Shown here piece by piece: positions 50,801 to 60,695 of a stretch of DNA of 64,000 bases. The stretch covers positions 33,454,764 to 33,518,763 of the forward strand of contig CM046298.1 in the NCBI GenBank assembly GCA_025267735.1, written 5' to 3'. Positions within the stretch are counted from its first letter, which is position 1; each line of letters begins with the position of its first letter. The translations under genes and the position numbers were made by a program. The notes beneath the pieces were generated by a model that saw only the letters and a list, made by a program, of their open reading frames with translations, had not been told where the DNA came from and ran no database searches. Source of the DNA: Mactra quadrangularis. Lineage: Eukaryota > Mollusca > Bivalvia > Venerida > Mactridae.

Positions 50801-53800
50801 TGATTAAGAATCATTGGTAGTAGAAAAATGCCATAGAAATGATTTCATGACCAAGCTTCAGGAAAGTATGCTCCGCCTGGGAATCGAACACACAGTCCCT
50901 TGATCAGTAGATTGCGGCTTGCATTGCAATTAGTATTGATGTATTTATCATTTGTGTGAGTATGTACTAAGTATTATTTTTGGATTAAGAATTACAAAGA
51001 AACAAAGAATTGTGCCGTTATTATTACTTTTGAGTTATGATGTATGTTAACATGTATACATTAATTTTTTGTTACAATTTTAGTGGAGTTATTGTGATTA
51101 ATGTTGATATCTAGGCTTGAAATTATTAATTTTCTTTGTAAAACTACTTTATGTAGTGCCAAAAGATAAATTTTCAAAAAATCTTGATGAGGTACGAATT
51201 TTAAATTTTTTATTTCCTGAGTTTTAGGTGTAGGAAATCTGAAAATTTGTTGTGGCCTAAATTTTTACTACATAAGCTTATTTCTGTTACAGTTTAAGAC
51301 TGTCAGAGAGTCCCCACCACCCGAAAACCTACCATGTAGAAGACCAGGACTTCGTGCCAGAAAAGGAAGAAGTTACTCTGCCCTATTCTCTTCTAGTTAT
51401 TCTGATGATGAATTACCTGATTTGATCATTGAAGATGTAGCTAAAACAAGGTCTGAATCTCTGAAAGAGAGAACCATTCAGAAAAAGAGAGTATGTTCTA
51501 CTGGTAAGGAAAACAAGCAGAAGAAATCTGAGTATAGCCCTGATTTTAACTTAGATTCTGACAGTAATGATTATGAAACATTGGGTAAGAATGATCCAGA
51601 GACTAACAATGATGATGATTTTAGTACCAAGAATGTGGTTAAGGGCAATAACTCAAGTGTTAAATCTAAAAAATCGAAAAATGGGGATGCTATGGAAACC
51701 AAAGTTGATAATGTTAGTGAAAGAATACTTGTTGAAGAAACACAAGATCCTGATTCAGATCTGAGAGAAGTTATGCAAGAGATGAAGAAAGAAAGTATGT
51801 TAACTGTTGCCGAAACCCAGGCTAGTGATGATGATGATGATGATTGGTTACAAGCAGAGAAGGGTAATAGTAGTAAAAAATCTAACAATACTAGAATGAG
51901 GACTAATGCTCATAAGAAAGTACCTTCAAGTAAAGGTAGTAAGAAAGGAGTTGCTGAAGCTGATAAGATTGGAAATCAGTCTAATGATGCAGATGATATT
52001 GTAAATCATGTTAAGAATCATGAAATTGAAAGAGAAGAGCTTGACTTGATTAAAGATAAAGATATGATAAGTGAAATAAAAAAGGAAGTAAAAAGATCTC
52101 GTAAGAAAAGGAAAGCAGATGTGGAAGATGATGACTCAGTTCATGTAGGAGATACACAAGACGATTCCAATGCTGTGAATGTTAAATCTAAGAGAGGAAG
52201 GAAAGGTGCTAAAAGAAAATGTTTTCAATTTGATAGTAGTTCTAGTCCAGAGGTTGTTTGTATAGCTGATAGTCAGGATAAAGACGAGTCTATGGAACAG
52301 CAGGAGAAGACTGAAGGAATTGATAATCTTAATGATATTGAAAATGAAAGTAGAAGTGAAACTAGAGATAAAAGAAATGATTTTAGTGAAGCTGTTGGAG
52401 AGGCTTGTGATAATGATCAGGATGAGGGGTCACAATCACCGGTCATTAAAAGGAGTAAGAAATCTACGTTGAAAGGAGAAGGTGTTGGTAGAATGAATGA
52501 GAAAGTCTTTCTGTCTAAAACTAGTTCAGAAAGTGTAGAAACTTTTATTGATAAAAAACAAAGTTCTGCACGAGCAAATAGAAGTAATATTAAAAGAGAT
52601 TTATTGCAGAATGAGTCGGAGCATAAAACAGAAAAATATGAAATTCATAACTTACCAAAAGGTGCTCAAAATTTTCTAAGTCGTCCGATTAGTACTGAAT
52701 CTATTGAATCTAAATCTTCTGATGATATATCTATAGCTAGTAGTCAACGTTCTGGTATGATCATAGATGAACAAGGTGACCTTTATTCTACACAATTTTG
52801 TGAAATCAAAGAGCGGAAAAGAAAATTGTCTTCCGCCTCGAAAGATAAACCAAGTAGGTTAGGTGGTAAGATGGATGTGTTTGATGAAGTCATGAGATTA
52901 GAGGAACCTGACAGTGTTGACTTGAACAAAGAGACTGATAAATGTTATAATAAATCCATTAGACAGGAAAAGACTCGATCAACTGGCAAGAAGAAATTAT
53001 ATAGTGGGAAAAAAATGGATGATTTTGTTGTAACCCAAGGAGGATCAACTGAGATGCCTATCAATCTAGATAGTGATTCAGATGAGGCATTTAGATCTCT
53101 AAGAGAAGGCCATAAAGAAAAGAGTAAAAAATCCAGGAGAGTACTTAATGATCAGAAACAAATGGATAATCATCTTGATAAAAGTAGTGAATTAGATGTA
53201 GATGATGTTAATAATAAAGCTGGTGTAAGTGGTGAAATAGATGCTACTGAATCTAAAAGAATTAAAACTGCAACTAGTAAAATTAGAAGTGGGAGAAAGG
53301 GTAGAGTGAAGATTGAGGACAAAAATAAAGCATCTGATCTTGATGTTTATGATAAAGATAATATGGAATCTGATGTTGATAACAATATTGAAGACATCCA
53401 ACCTGGATTGAGTAAAAGGGGAAGAACTCATGCAGGGACTTATCTACAAAGATTTAATAAGTTAAGTGAAAGAAATAATTCTAATAATAGTGTCATAGAT
53501 GGTGTTCCTGAGATGGCTCATGTAGATATTGGTAGGACCAAAATACAACATGAAAGTAATGATGATGGTGACGAAAGTACACAAAACAAGGTGAATATAA
53601 TTTCTGGTTTGATTTTAATTAATTTTTATGAATGTTACATTAGTGAGAAAATTGATTAAAAATTACATTCGTGATAAATTTTATGAATGTTTCATTAAAC
53701 ATTTGAAAAAAATGTTACATTAGTGAGAAATTTGATGATTGATACATAAGTGAGATGTTTGATCAATACATGTATTACATTAGTAGGATGTTTGACCTAT

Positions 53801-56800
53801 GTCACATGAGTGAGAAATTTGAATAAGTGTTACATTAGTGAGAAATTTTGTCAGTGTTACATAAGTAAGAAATTTTATAAATGTTACTTTAGTGAGATGT
53901 ATGATCAATGTTACATAAGTGAGATATGTGAGAAAATTGATCAACATTGAGATTTTTTATCAATTTTATAGTTGTGAGATATTTGATCAATGTTAAAAAA
54001 GTGGTTGTAGAATAGAGGCTTAATAATTGTCTTTGTTCTATTTTCTTTGTGAAAGTTTAGTTGCCCATGAAAAATTTGTTTAAACTGAACTGTGGTTGTT
54101 CTGTGCAACTGCCAATTGCCCAGACTGTTGTCTAAACTTAAAGTGGTCATGTTGAAAGCATATCAAATTTAAAGATAGGACATTCACTCTATGTTTGAGT
54201 TTGTCAAATAAAAAAGAGTCAGATGCTGACTGAATTTGGTTTGAAATATTCAGTACTTATCTCTAATGTATTCTAGTCAAGTAAGATGGAATGATTACTA
54301 ACCATGTAATTTTATGTTATTTCAGATAGAGACAACAGAATGTCCATTATGTAACCAATTATTTTCTAACAGTGAAATAGAAAACCATGCAGCAGACTGT
54401 AATGGTCCATTAATACAAGGTAACTTTTTGATATGGTGTAGGACTCTTGTTTTGCCAATTTTGGGCTGAAGATAGGCAAGTTCTTTGAGCAAAGATTCAG
54501 TGAAGTTCATGAACAATTTCAAGTTGTTTTATTTGTCTGTCACAGTCTATTCTCACTAATAAAATCAATGGTAGAAAAAAAGATGTTGGTGTGACTCATA
54601 AAATTGACATTGGTTAAATTGATGAGATGAATGAAATTCCCATTTTGTCTTAAAACAAGTCAACTCACAATTCTGCTTCAGGAGAGAAAAAGGTACCTGT
54701 ATGTTTTTAATGTGATGTTCACAGGGTTCATACAAACTGAAAAAATCATGAAGTTTTGATTTTAGGGGAAAATCATAGAAGTCATGGAAAATTAGAAAAC
54801 ATGTAAAAAATTAATGTGTTATTGAAAAAACTATTTATGATTATTTTGATTTCAACCCATAAATTTGTATGAAAAATTTGAATTCAAACATAAATCACAA
54901 CTTATAATTACAAATTGCTCCTGGGTTTAAATCAGGCCATTTAAAAAAGAAATGTGAGTAATCAAAAATTAATCGTACTTGTTTCGGGTTCTGTGTGTGT
55001 TTCTGTTGTATCTTGGAAAACTTGGAGGAATCTTGGAAAAATCATGGAATTTTGGTGTTCAAAATGTGTATGAACCCTGGTTCATGAATAATTCAATGTT
55101 AATGATTGACATTATGTTCACAGATGATGCTGATGATGAACAATCTAAAAGTTCTGTGTTCAATTTGAGAAATGAACCTGAAGAAAATGTATCAGAAAAT
55201 AATAATGTTGCACAAACTGATTCAGGTAGGATATATATATATATATTGTTGTGAATTATCACTGATAATAAGAATAATGATAGTACAAAATTAAATGCTG
55301 ATGATGGTGATTATATCCCCGCTTCGAAGAAGAGGGGGGTATACTATTTTACCCTTGTCCGTGCGTGCGTCCGTTCGTCCGTTACAAAATTCCGTCGCAG
55401 TTTTCTCAGCAACTATTACATGCAGCAGCCTAATACTTTGCATATTGCTTCATCCCATAGTCCCATGTGGTGTAAAGCGATTTCATGCTCCTTGCTTATC
55501 TACTTCCTGTTTGTCGCTTATTTTTATATTTTGTTAAATGGAAGTTACATTATGATAGTCATGTTTCTCACAGCAGGGGTATCACTAGTGAGCATTAGCT
55601 CACAGATTTACTTGTTATGACAGTATATATAATTATGATGATGGTGATAAAAGATACTGTATAATAACCTTTGCAGAGCGGCCCTCTACTGAACAAATCC
55701 CTTGCACAACAATAGCTTTTGATATTTCCTTTTGGCGTAATTTAAATTGAAGTTAAGCTCTGCAGAGCAACAACCTCTGAACAGCAATACATGTCCCTCC
55801 CTGTGGGTGTTGCTCAAGAGAGGTTGTACTGTATTATGATAATAGTTATGATGATAATGGTAATAAAAATGACAAAATGGATGACTCACTGTAATAATCA
55901 TTCAAACATAAGTAAAAGTCTTCAGGATTTATGCTGAAATTCAGAATGTTGGGTACAAGAAAAGGTTCTATGTTAAAATATAAAGAAGCTGCTGACATCA
56001 TAAAAGTCAGAGATGTTGTCCAGCACACCTAACCTAGCTTTCCTGGACCCTTGTCTATAACCAATACTCACCTACCCTTCCACAAGGCCGGAAACTTCTC
56101 CATGTATCTTTTTAATGGAGCAAAATTGACATTTTATTTTTATTGTAAAATTTTCATGGAAGGTTATAACCTCCCCAGGTTGGATTCCAACCCATTACTC
56201 CTTTAGGGACACGAGATTCCAAATCCAGGCAAGCTACCAACTGTGCTACACCCTGGGTTGACAAGCCTTTAAGCAATTAAAAAATGTTTTCATTATTTCA
56301 GATATGCATAATTTTATGGTATTCAAACCTGATGAACAAGAAAGGTAAAGTTAAATCATTTTCTATTATCTCAGAGGTTTATACGCATTCACTTTTCAGT
56401 TGCACATAAATTAACCCTGCTGATTTTAATACCCATTGCAGTATTTCTGTACTCACTATCAATAATTGAGTATTTAAATCAGCAGGGTTAACATGTACTC
56501 CACTGACATTTGTATAAAATTTTCCAATATTTAAGGTGATTCGTGTTTAAATTTTAGCCTAGTTTTGTTGGACATAGCTGAAGATGCTAATAGTATAAAA
56601 ACATTTTATTATTAGATAAATAATCCAATGTCTTTAACTTCAGTTCAACTTTGGAAAAAAAAGAGATTATGCTATCATTTTGGCATTGGTCAAGAGTTAT
56701 GACCCCTTATGCTCTTACGGTTTTTTTTTTAAATTGAAATATTTCAGTAGTTCAAATATTTGAAGGTTGCTGGTTTGCTTATTCATATGTAATACATTTT

Positions 56801-58969
56801 AAAATTCTATATCCCACCAGGGGGGCTGCTAACTTTCTTGAGCAAGAAATTAACCTGTAATTGCTTCACTTCACCCATGTGTAGATGGTACCTGCAAGGA
56901 TGGTATTATTTAGATGCAGTGTGTCAGCTGCAATACCTGGAGTAAAAGATTTCCCGGGGAGATTGATAGATAGATAAATACCAATAGCCGAAAACTAGGG
57001 GTAATAGCTATATAGTAGGTGGCCAAGCATTAGCATGAAACTAAGACTAAAATGCTAAATTACTCTTTGATTGATTAATTGTCCAGTCCTTGAAGTTCAA
57101 GGACATTTTACTATTATGTAATTTGTTTGCCTAATTTCAGTGAACTAAAAACATGCTGGATTTGTGGTCGAGATATAAAAGAGCAGTATAAGCTGCACTT
57201 AGATAGATGTATCAAGGCAGCGGAGAGACAACAACGTGAGATTGATGCTAATGGTTATAAAGTCCCAGTAGATGATGAACAACCCTCCCCTGCTAGAACT
57301 ACTAGAAGTAGAATAAAACTAGGGGGAGATAATCTATTTGGAGTAGGTTCAACTTATAGAATACCTCGAAGGGTCGTTAACAATGTAAATGAGGCTTCTG
57401 AAAGAGATGAAATGGAAGTAACTCCAACACAGGGAAGAAGGACTACCAGGAAGAAAGGGGAGAGAACTACGACATCAAGATCAGCTACAACAACAGAAGG
57501 GTACAATTCAGGTTTATAGTCTATATAAGTTCATTTAAGCTCAGCTGTGAGACAAATTTATATCTTTAAAAAATAACAGTCCAATTCTACATTTTGGAAA
57601 GCCTGATAGTAAATTCTACATTTGGACAACCATCAACGGGTCAATTATAAATGCAACTTAAATTGTGTGAAATTGATTTAATCAAATTAATTTAAATGAC
57701 ATTATTTCTAAGTCATGCAGTGGCCATTTTAAAGTAGAGGGGTTTAACCAAGTAAAACATAAGATTGACTGATAGGGTTAAATTGAGGGCTGAATGAAAC
57801 ACAATTGTAACTCCATTTGAAAATAAAAAGAATTACAATAATGTTTTGTTCAGCCCTCGAAATAGTCTTAAAATTTAGTTATTGATACTAACCTTAAATT
57901 AAATCTTATTACAGGCAATTGATTTTATTTCTTGATATATTTTTATGAAAGTTACTGAAATGATCCATATTAATTTAGTTTACAAATGCATCCAGAATAG
58001 TTGAGCATGCTGTCTGTGGACTGCTCTTGTTATGAATGTTACTGAAACAATCTATATTAAATCTATGTGTATATATTCTATATTGTAGACAGAAATGATG
58101 ACAATAAGGATGATGATGAGTCCAGTGATGAAAGAAGTAGTTGGTAAATACTTTATTATCATTTTTTAACACAGTTGCAACGTACTGTATAGGTCATATC
58201 ATAGCAGTCAGTCAATCTACTCACTGTTCTTAAAAACACTAAATCTCTGGATTTAGCTGTTAACCAGCTACTAGGCATATACCTCTGTTATTGACTGATA
58301 AGTGCTCTACATGATGTAGAATCAGTGGTAGGAGGGAGATTGGCTGTAGAATTTATTCAAGACCAAACTCCACTTGAGTATGCCCAGCCTGGGAATCGAA
58401 CCCATGACCCCTTGATCTGTAGACTTGTGTGTTATGGACAGAGCTAGCCGGATGGGCCATTTAAAATGTTCAAATTATTCAATGGACAAAGAATAACTCA
58501 TGATATAATGAACATTAATTACGAAAAGCTTAATGATTATGATTTTTATTGTAACTGAGGGACTTAGTTCAGTTCTGACAGGCAAACTTTACATCATAAC
58601 ATTGTGTTCTCTTATTTCAGGGACAGTGAAGGTAGCACAGATTCGTCGGAAGATGACAACATTTCCATAGCAACAGTTCTTCGTTCTGGTTCCAATGCTT
58701 TAATTTCTGGACCATGGAATAATCAACAAGATGCATCAAAAAATAAATGTAATGATAGTAAAGAAGTCCCTGATTGGATAAAAGCAAGACTGAATTCACC
58801 AATCAAATCATTCATACCAATATCTCAACAAGAGGACAGTGAATATTTTCAAAAACAGTTTAGTTATAAACAAAAGAATGTTGAGAAAAGAGCTTTAAAA
58901 AGGAAGAGAAAACTAGGCAATAGGAAACGAAGAAATGGCCGTAAAACTAAACGTAGAAAGAAACAGTGA
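35835..58969 (+). CDS. UIMC1: RAP80/UIMC1 homologue, 16 exons, about 1469 aa
   Basis: Ubiquitin-binding subunit that brings the BRCA1-A complex (Abraxas, BRCC36 and partners) to DNA breaks in the nucleus. Exons: 35835-35885, 39436-39508, 40619-40668, 42689-42772, 43496-43636, 45759-45893, 47337-47603, 49453-49506, 50362-50604, 51293-53590, 54326-54419, 55124-55225, 56302-56344, 57141-57511, 58089-58143, 58621-58969; all GT-AG with matching phases. UIM-like segments near residues 14-31 (degenerate) and 54-67 (KEDLKRVIMESKND). Exon 9 (286-366) matches the Abraxas-interacting region: CQLFDIFRMKLKKAQQ then YGEPIKP, as in human CQLEVYQKSLKMAQRQ and FGEPVLP. UBZ-type fingers at C1138-C1141-H1153-C1157 (CPLCNQ...IENHAADCNG) and C1217-C1220-H1231-C1235, both placed as in human. 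C-terminus has SPIKSFIPIS (human SPVKSFVSIS) and a basic tail. The 766-codon exon 10 is acidic, disordered and rich in SQ/TQ. First two exons are the least certain. Confidence 0.92.
37105..39399. mobile_element. 2.3-kb hAT-like element in UIMC1 intron 1
   Basis: Ends CAGTCTGC (37105) and GCAGACTG (39399), each next to a matching CAATTT. Subterminal TATAGTCCGA/GGACTATAGTCC words at both ends. It holds a large imperfect palindrome and, near 38325-38419, a second set of ends (complement of CAGGGGTTGCGAAAACGCCG). No transposase frame seen. It stops 36 bp before the exon 2 acceptor. Confidence 0.6.
37226..38174. repeat. Large inverted repeat, about 270-bp arms
   Basis: Left arm 37226-37493 and right arm 37906-38174 are complementary along their length with scattered differences; landmarks TATCGCACCACTTTTCTA and GGGAGATTAACTCGCCGACA. 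Spacer about 410 bp. Could form a long stem in DNA or in UIMC1 pre-mRNA. Confidence 0.85.
39568..39864 (+). mobile_element. Repeat family H1, copy 1
   Basis: Starts with a hairpin TATACCCCCGCTTC...GGGGGGTATA and ends TTAGCTCACAGATTTACTTG followed by TT. Near-identical copies at 44803 and 55312, all in UIMC1 introns and all in the same direction. The shared open frame (MQQPNTLHIASSH...) is repeat, not gene. Confidence 0.85.
40691..41348 (+). pseudogene. Mariner transposon relic in UIMC1 intron 3
   Basis: Termini TGAGGGTGAAGCCAAAA and TTTTTGGCTTCATCCTCG with TA on both outer sides (40689-40690, 41349-41350). The frame to 41102 encodes the C-terminal third of a mariner transposase: HAPYSPDLVPMDF contains the third catalytic Asp region, and it ends CVRVSGDYVEK. 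About 660 bp against about 1.3 kb for a full element; the N-terminal DNA-binding part and first two catalytic Asp are lost. Confidence 0.85.
41395..41725. repeat. Dispersed repeat with hAT-like ends
   Basis: 41400-41490 is the inverted relative of 3310-3545. From 41509 (CAGGGTTCCCACGGTCAGGG) to 41724 (GAACCCTG) it has short hAT-like ends and repeated TCAGGGAAAA/TCAGGGAATTTT words. Confidence 0.5.
42885..43125 (+). mobile_element. Repeat with terminal hairpin, family H3, truncated
   Basis: Starts TAGCCCACCTGAGCAC and AAGTGCTCAAGGTGAGCTAT, a strong hairpin, then AACAATTTCTTAAGAAATC. I recall this start as common in mollusc genomes; that is memory, not a search. 3' end not found. Confidence 0.5.
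43139..43440 (+). mobile_element. SINE family A in UIMC1 intron 4
   Basis: Head AAGCTCAGTCGCTAGCGCCC, body GGGCAGTTGTCAGTGACTGA, tail GTTGCCATAGCATTAAAC. Lies just before exon 5. Confidence 0.8.
44803..45062 (+). mobile_element. Repeat family H1, copy 2
   Basis: As the 39568 copy but lacking about 40 bp near the 3' end. In UIMC1 intron 5. Confidence 0.85.
45264..45395 (+). mobile_element. MITE family M, copy 1, left end lost
   Basis: Shares the interior CTGAAGTTCAGGTTTTTCAC and the right end CTTGCACCCATG with the copies at 47936 and 59748. Confidence 0.75.
46527..47050 (+). mobile_element. Repeat family H2 with internal tandem units, copy 1
   Basis: Starts TTTTAGCTCGACTTTACG, ends AGTCGAGCATGCTGTC then a CTGTC/GACAG hairpin and CTCTTGTT. 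Two to three internal units built on TATTGACTTCAAACT and CAACCACATCTCATGTGACA. Confidence 0.8.
47077..47246 (-). mobile_element. SINE family C
   Basis: Minus strand head GCAGTGATCCACTGGTAGGA and B box GTCTCAAGTTTAAGCCCC, then the TTTCTTAAGCAAGAAATTTA body. Ends 91 bp before UIMC1 exon 7. Confidence 0.65.
47742..47893 (-). mobile_element. tRNA-headed SINE, separate head type
   Basis: Minus strand: CAGCATAGCGATTAGCATGT and GATCGCAGGTTCAAAACC are A- and B-box-like; the body resembles family B (GTGTCCAGGAAACC). Confidence 0.55.
47936..48067 (+). mobile_element. MITE family M, copy 2, complete
   Basis: 132 bp bounded by perfect inverted repeats CATGGGTGCAAG/CTTGCACCCATG and flanked by TAACAG on both sides. 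Confidence 0.85.
48275..49206 (+). mobile_element. Repeat family H2, copy 2, expanded
   Basis: Same ends as 46527 but with five or six internal tandem units (TATTGACTTCAAACTTTAAA...GTGACAAGGTGTATAACTCC). UIMC1 intron 7. A lone 3' end of the family lies at 57990-58032. Confidence 0.85.
49207..49440 (+). mobile_element. SINE family A, headless, fused to H2 end
   Basis: Begins at AATTCTCAAACCGGGTATAC and runs through the standard body and tail to 12 bp before the exon 8 acceptor. Confidence 0.7.
50000..50150 (+). mobile_element. hAT-like MITE family D
   Basis: GAAGTTAGTGGGTGTCCAGTTGC at the start (CAGTTTCT end) and GGGCAACCAAAAA repeated; relative of 62130 and of the minus-strand copy at 2600. 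Confidence 0.5.
50660..50930 (-). mobile_element. SINE family A
   Basis: Minus strand copy with tail GGTTTAATGCCGTTGCAAC complement, full body, and head near 50870-50925. UIMC1 intron 9. Confidence 0.8.
53600..54000 (+). repeat. Degenerate tandem repeat at start of UIMC1 intron 10
   Basis: Variants of GTTACATTAGTGAGAAATTT and GATCAATGTTACATAAGTGA, units of roughly 25-30 bp, about ten copies, starting within 50 bp of the exon 10 donor. Confidence 0.8.
54722..55079. mobile_element. hAT-like MITE, 45 bp before UIMC1 exon 12
   Basis: Ends CAGGGTTCATACAAACTG and GTGTATGAACCCTG, flanked by GTTCA on both sides. Interior has repeated TCTTGGAAAA and TCATGGAA words. Confidence 0.75.
55312..55616 (+). 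mobile_element. Repeat family H1, copy 3
   Basis: Near-identical to the 39568 copy including the segment missing at 44803. UIMC1 intron 12. Confidence 0.85.
56027..56262 (-). mobile_element. SINE family B
   Basis: Minus strand; head near 56180-56260, body CTAACCTAGCTTTCCTGGAC complement; 3' tail short. UIMC1 intron 12, just before exon 13. Confidence 0.7.
56386..56512. mobile_element. Fold-back MITE with 35-bp arms
   Basis: Arms AATTAACCCTGCTGATTTTA and TTTAAATCAGCAGGGTTAAC, outer ends CAGTTG/CACTGA. UIMC1 intron 13. Confidence 0.8.
56815..56945 (+). mobile_element. SINE family C body fragment
   Basis: Complement of the family C body: CTTTCTTGAGCAAGAAATTA and CCTGCAAGGATGGTATTATT. Head not visible. 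Confidence 0.6.
57783..57861. repeat. Short fold-back in UIMC1 intron 14
   Basis: GAGGGCTGAATGAAACA faces TGTTTTGTTCAGCCCTC; inner ATTGTAA/TTACAAT also pairs. Confidence 0.75.
58178..58462 (-). mobile_element. SINE family A in UIMC1 intron 15
   Basis: Minus strand, complete order tail-body-head, head complement TAGACTTGTGTG...GAGCTAGCCGG at 58420-58455. Confidence 0.8.
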
Positions 58970-59030
58970 AATCTCTTGTTTAAAATGATAATCCTTGTTC
59001 TTCCTTTTGTATAAAATTTTTTGTTTGTAA

Positions 59031-59397
59031 TACAGTTCCCTTCAAAAGTTTGGAGACAAAAAAATTGAAATTCCTTAATTCCAATGATTGTTTTTGTTGA
59101 ATCATTATTCTAATATATTTAATATGGTTGTGATAAAATTAAAACAAATCATGTATGCATCCTGTATATACGATACTGCATCTGACATCCAAGAGCCTTA
59201 AGAACAATTAATTCTTTTCTATAATATAGTACTGAATCTACTTTTATTTGACTCTACTATAAATAGAACTGTAACATAAAAAATGAAGAAAACTTGACAG
59301 AAATTCATAATGAACTATTACCAAATTTTCAATAAAAGCTATTTTGTAGGTCTGCTTACAAAGTGAAAATGTCTCCAAACTTAAGTTGGGCACTGTA
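59031..59397. mobile_element. Tc1-like MITE
   Basis: TACAGTTCCCTTCAAAAGTT at left and ACTTAAGTTGGGCACTGTA at right; both carry GTTTGGAGACA. Outer TA on each side fits Tc1/mariner targeting. Lies 60 bp after the UIMC1 stop, so probably within its 3' UTR. Confidence 0.8.
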
Positions 59398-59512
59398 TAT
59401 ACTGATGGAAATGTCAAGTACAAATGCTTTGAAAGCACTTTAGTTATTTTGTGACATTCACTTTTACATTAGCATATGTGTATGATTTATTATGTTATAA
59501 AGTTAAGGGCAA

Positions 59513-59695
59513 ATTATATTCCAACTCAACTATGTAAAAAAATTATGTTCTAACTCAACTATGTCAAAAAATTATATTCCAACTCGACTATGTAAAAAAA
59601 TTATGTTCTAACTCAACTATGTCAAAAAATTATGTTCTAACTCAACTATGTCAAAAAGTTATATTCTAACTCAACTATGTCAAAAAAGTTATTTC
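59513..59695 (+). repeat. 29-30 bp tandem repeat
   Basis: About six units of AATTATGTTCTAACTCAACT plus ATGTCAAAA with small changes. Confidence 0.9.
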
Positions 59696-59747
59696 CACGG
59701 GATCAGTTTCACTAGTTAAAGGCTTCAAGCTAATGAGTTAAGTGATG

Positions 59748-59882
59748 CATGGGTGCAAGTTTTCAGGCATATGTCTGAAGTTCAGGTTTTTCACAACAAA
59801 TTAACTGGCTATTAAAATATGAAGAAAAATGGTTTCAAATTACAGTTTTCAGGTTTTTCAAAATTTTCATCTTGCACCCATG
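59748..59882 (+). mobile_element. MITE family M, copy 3
   Basis: Complete, with CATGGGTGCAAG/CTTGCACCCATG ends; flanks GTGATG and ATGATG are a near match. Confidence 0.85.
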
Positions 59883-60039
59883 ATGATGACTGATGTATAT
59901 GTGTATGTATTATGTTTGGGAAAAAACCCTAAGAAATCAAATTCTGTATAGATATTAATGACTGTCAAAATGATATATTGTTATATTGAAATGTTATAAT
60001 CAAAATTATGCAATCATATTATGTTTTGTTATGGAAGAA

Positions 60040-60045
60040 AATAAA
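60040..60045 (+). terminator. Possible UIMC1 polyadenylation signal
   Basis: AATAAA about 1.07 kb after the stop codon, the first canonical hexamer I noticed on the plus strand followed by a T/G-rich stretch. Not verified. Confidence 0.3.
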
Positions 60046-60229
60046 AGCTCTCAATTGTGGACTCGCAATAAGGATGAGCTTGTTAAATCAATCCAGCTAT
60101 GCACACACAGGTTAATTCTTATGCAGTAAACTTCCATTCTAAAGAAAAACTACTAATTTTAATTACTAATCTTTTAAGTCTCAAATGCTTCACTTGGGAA
60201 GAAAATGACCCTATGTTGAAAACATTTCT

Positions 60230-60262
60230 TTTATTAAAACAATCAACTTTGATTGTTTTAAT
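60230..60262. repeat. Perfect AT-rich hairpin
   Basis: ATTAAAACAATCAA and TTGATTGTTTTAAT face each other across a 2-4 base loop. Confidence 0.75.
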
Positions 60263-60695
60263 AGTGTAACTCTACTGTGAAAAAGCATGCATTTTTGTAG
60301 CTTAATGTCCCAAAAACTTTTTTTGAAGAAAGAAGTCTCTTTATTAAGACCACCAATTTTGATTGTACTTATCACAGGGATTCCTAACGTTAATCATTTA
60401 TACCTATAATATATACAAGGGGTCCGACATCAAAATTATGAAAATTACCCTTGCGTCACAGAAACATGCATAATTCCGTTATTTTTTCGAATATTATCAT
60501 CAGGTCTTGAAGTTTCGATACAGAAGACATTTATCTATCCAAAAAGCCCAAGTTTTTTGCAACATATTTACAACTTTTTACCATATTCAAGCTAGTTTCT
60601 CGTAAAATGCAGGGGAAATGGTTAGTACGACACGGGTCTGTCCCCTCGTCTTGCCCCTGTAAAAACCATCTTTTCCGCAAAATACCGGCCTAATT

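Noticed and set aside
53192..53431. Minus-strand frame in UIMC1 exon 10
   Set aside because: Shadow of the acidic, low-complexity coding exon.
39491..55620. Repeated frames with MQQPNTLHIASSH and SLLIYFLFVAYF
   Set aside because: Part of the H1 repeat copies; the same sequence recurs in introns and is not a gene family.
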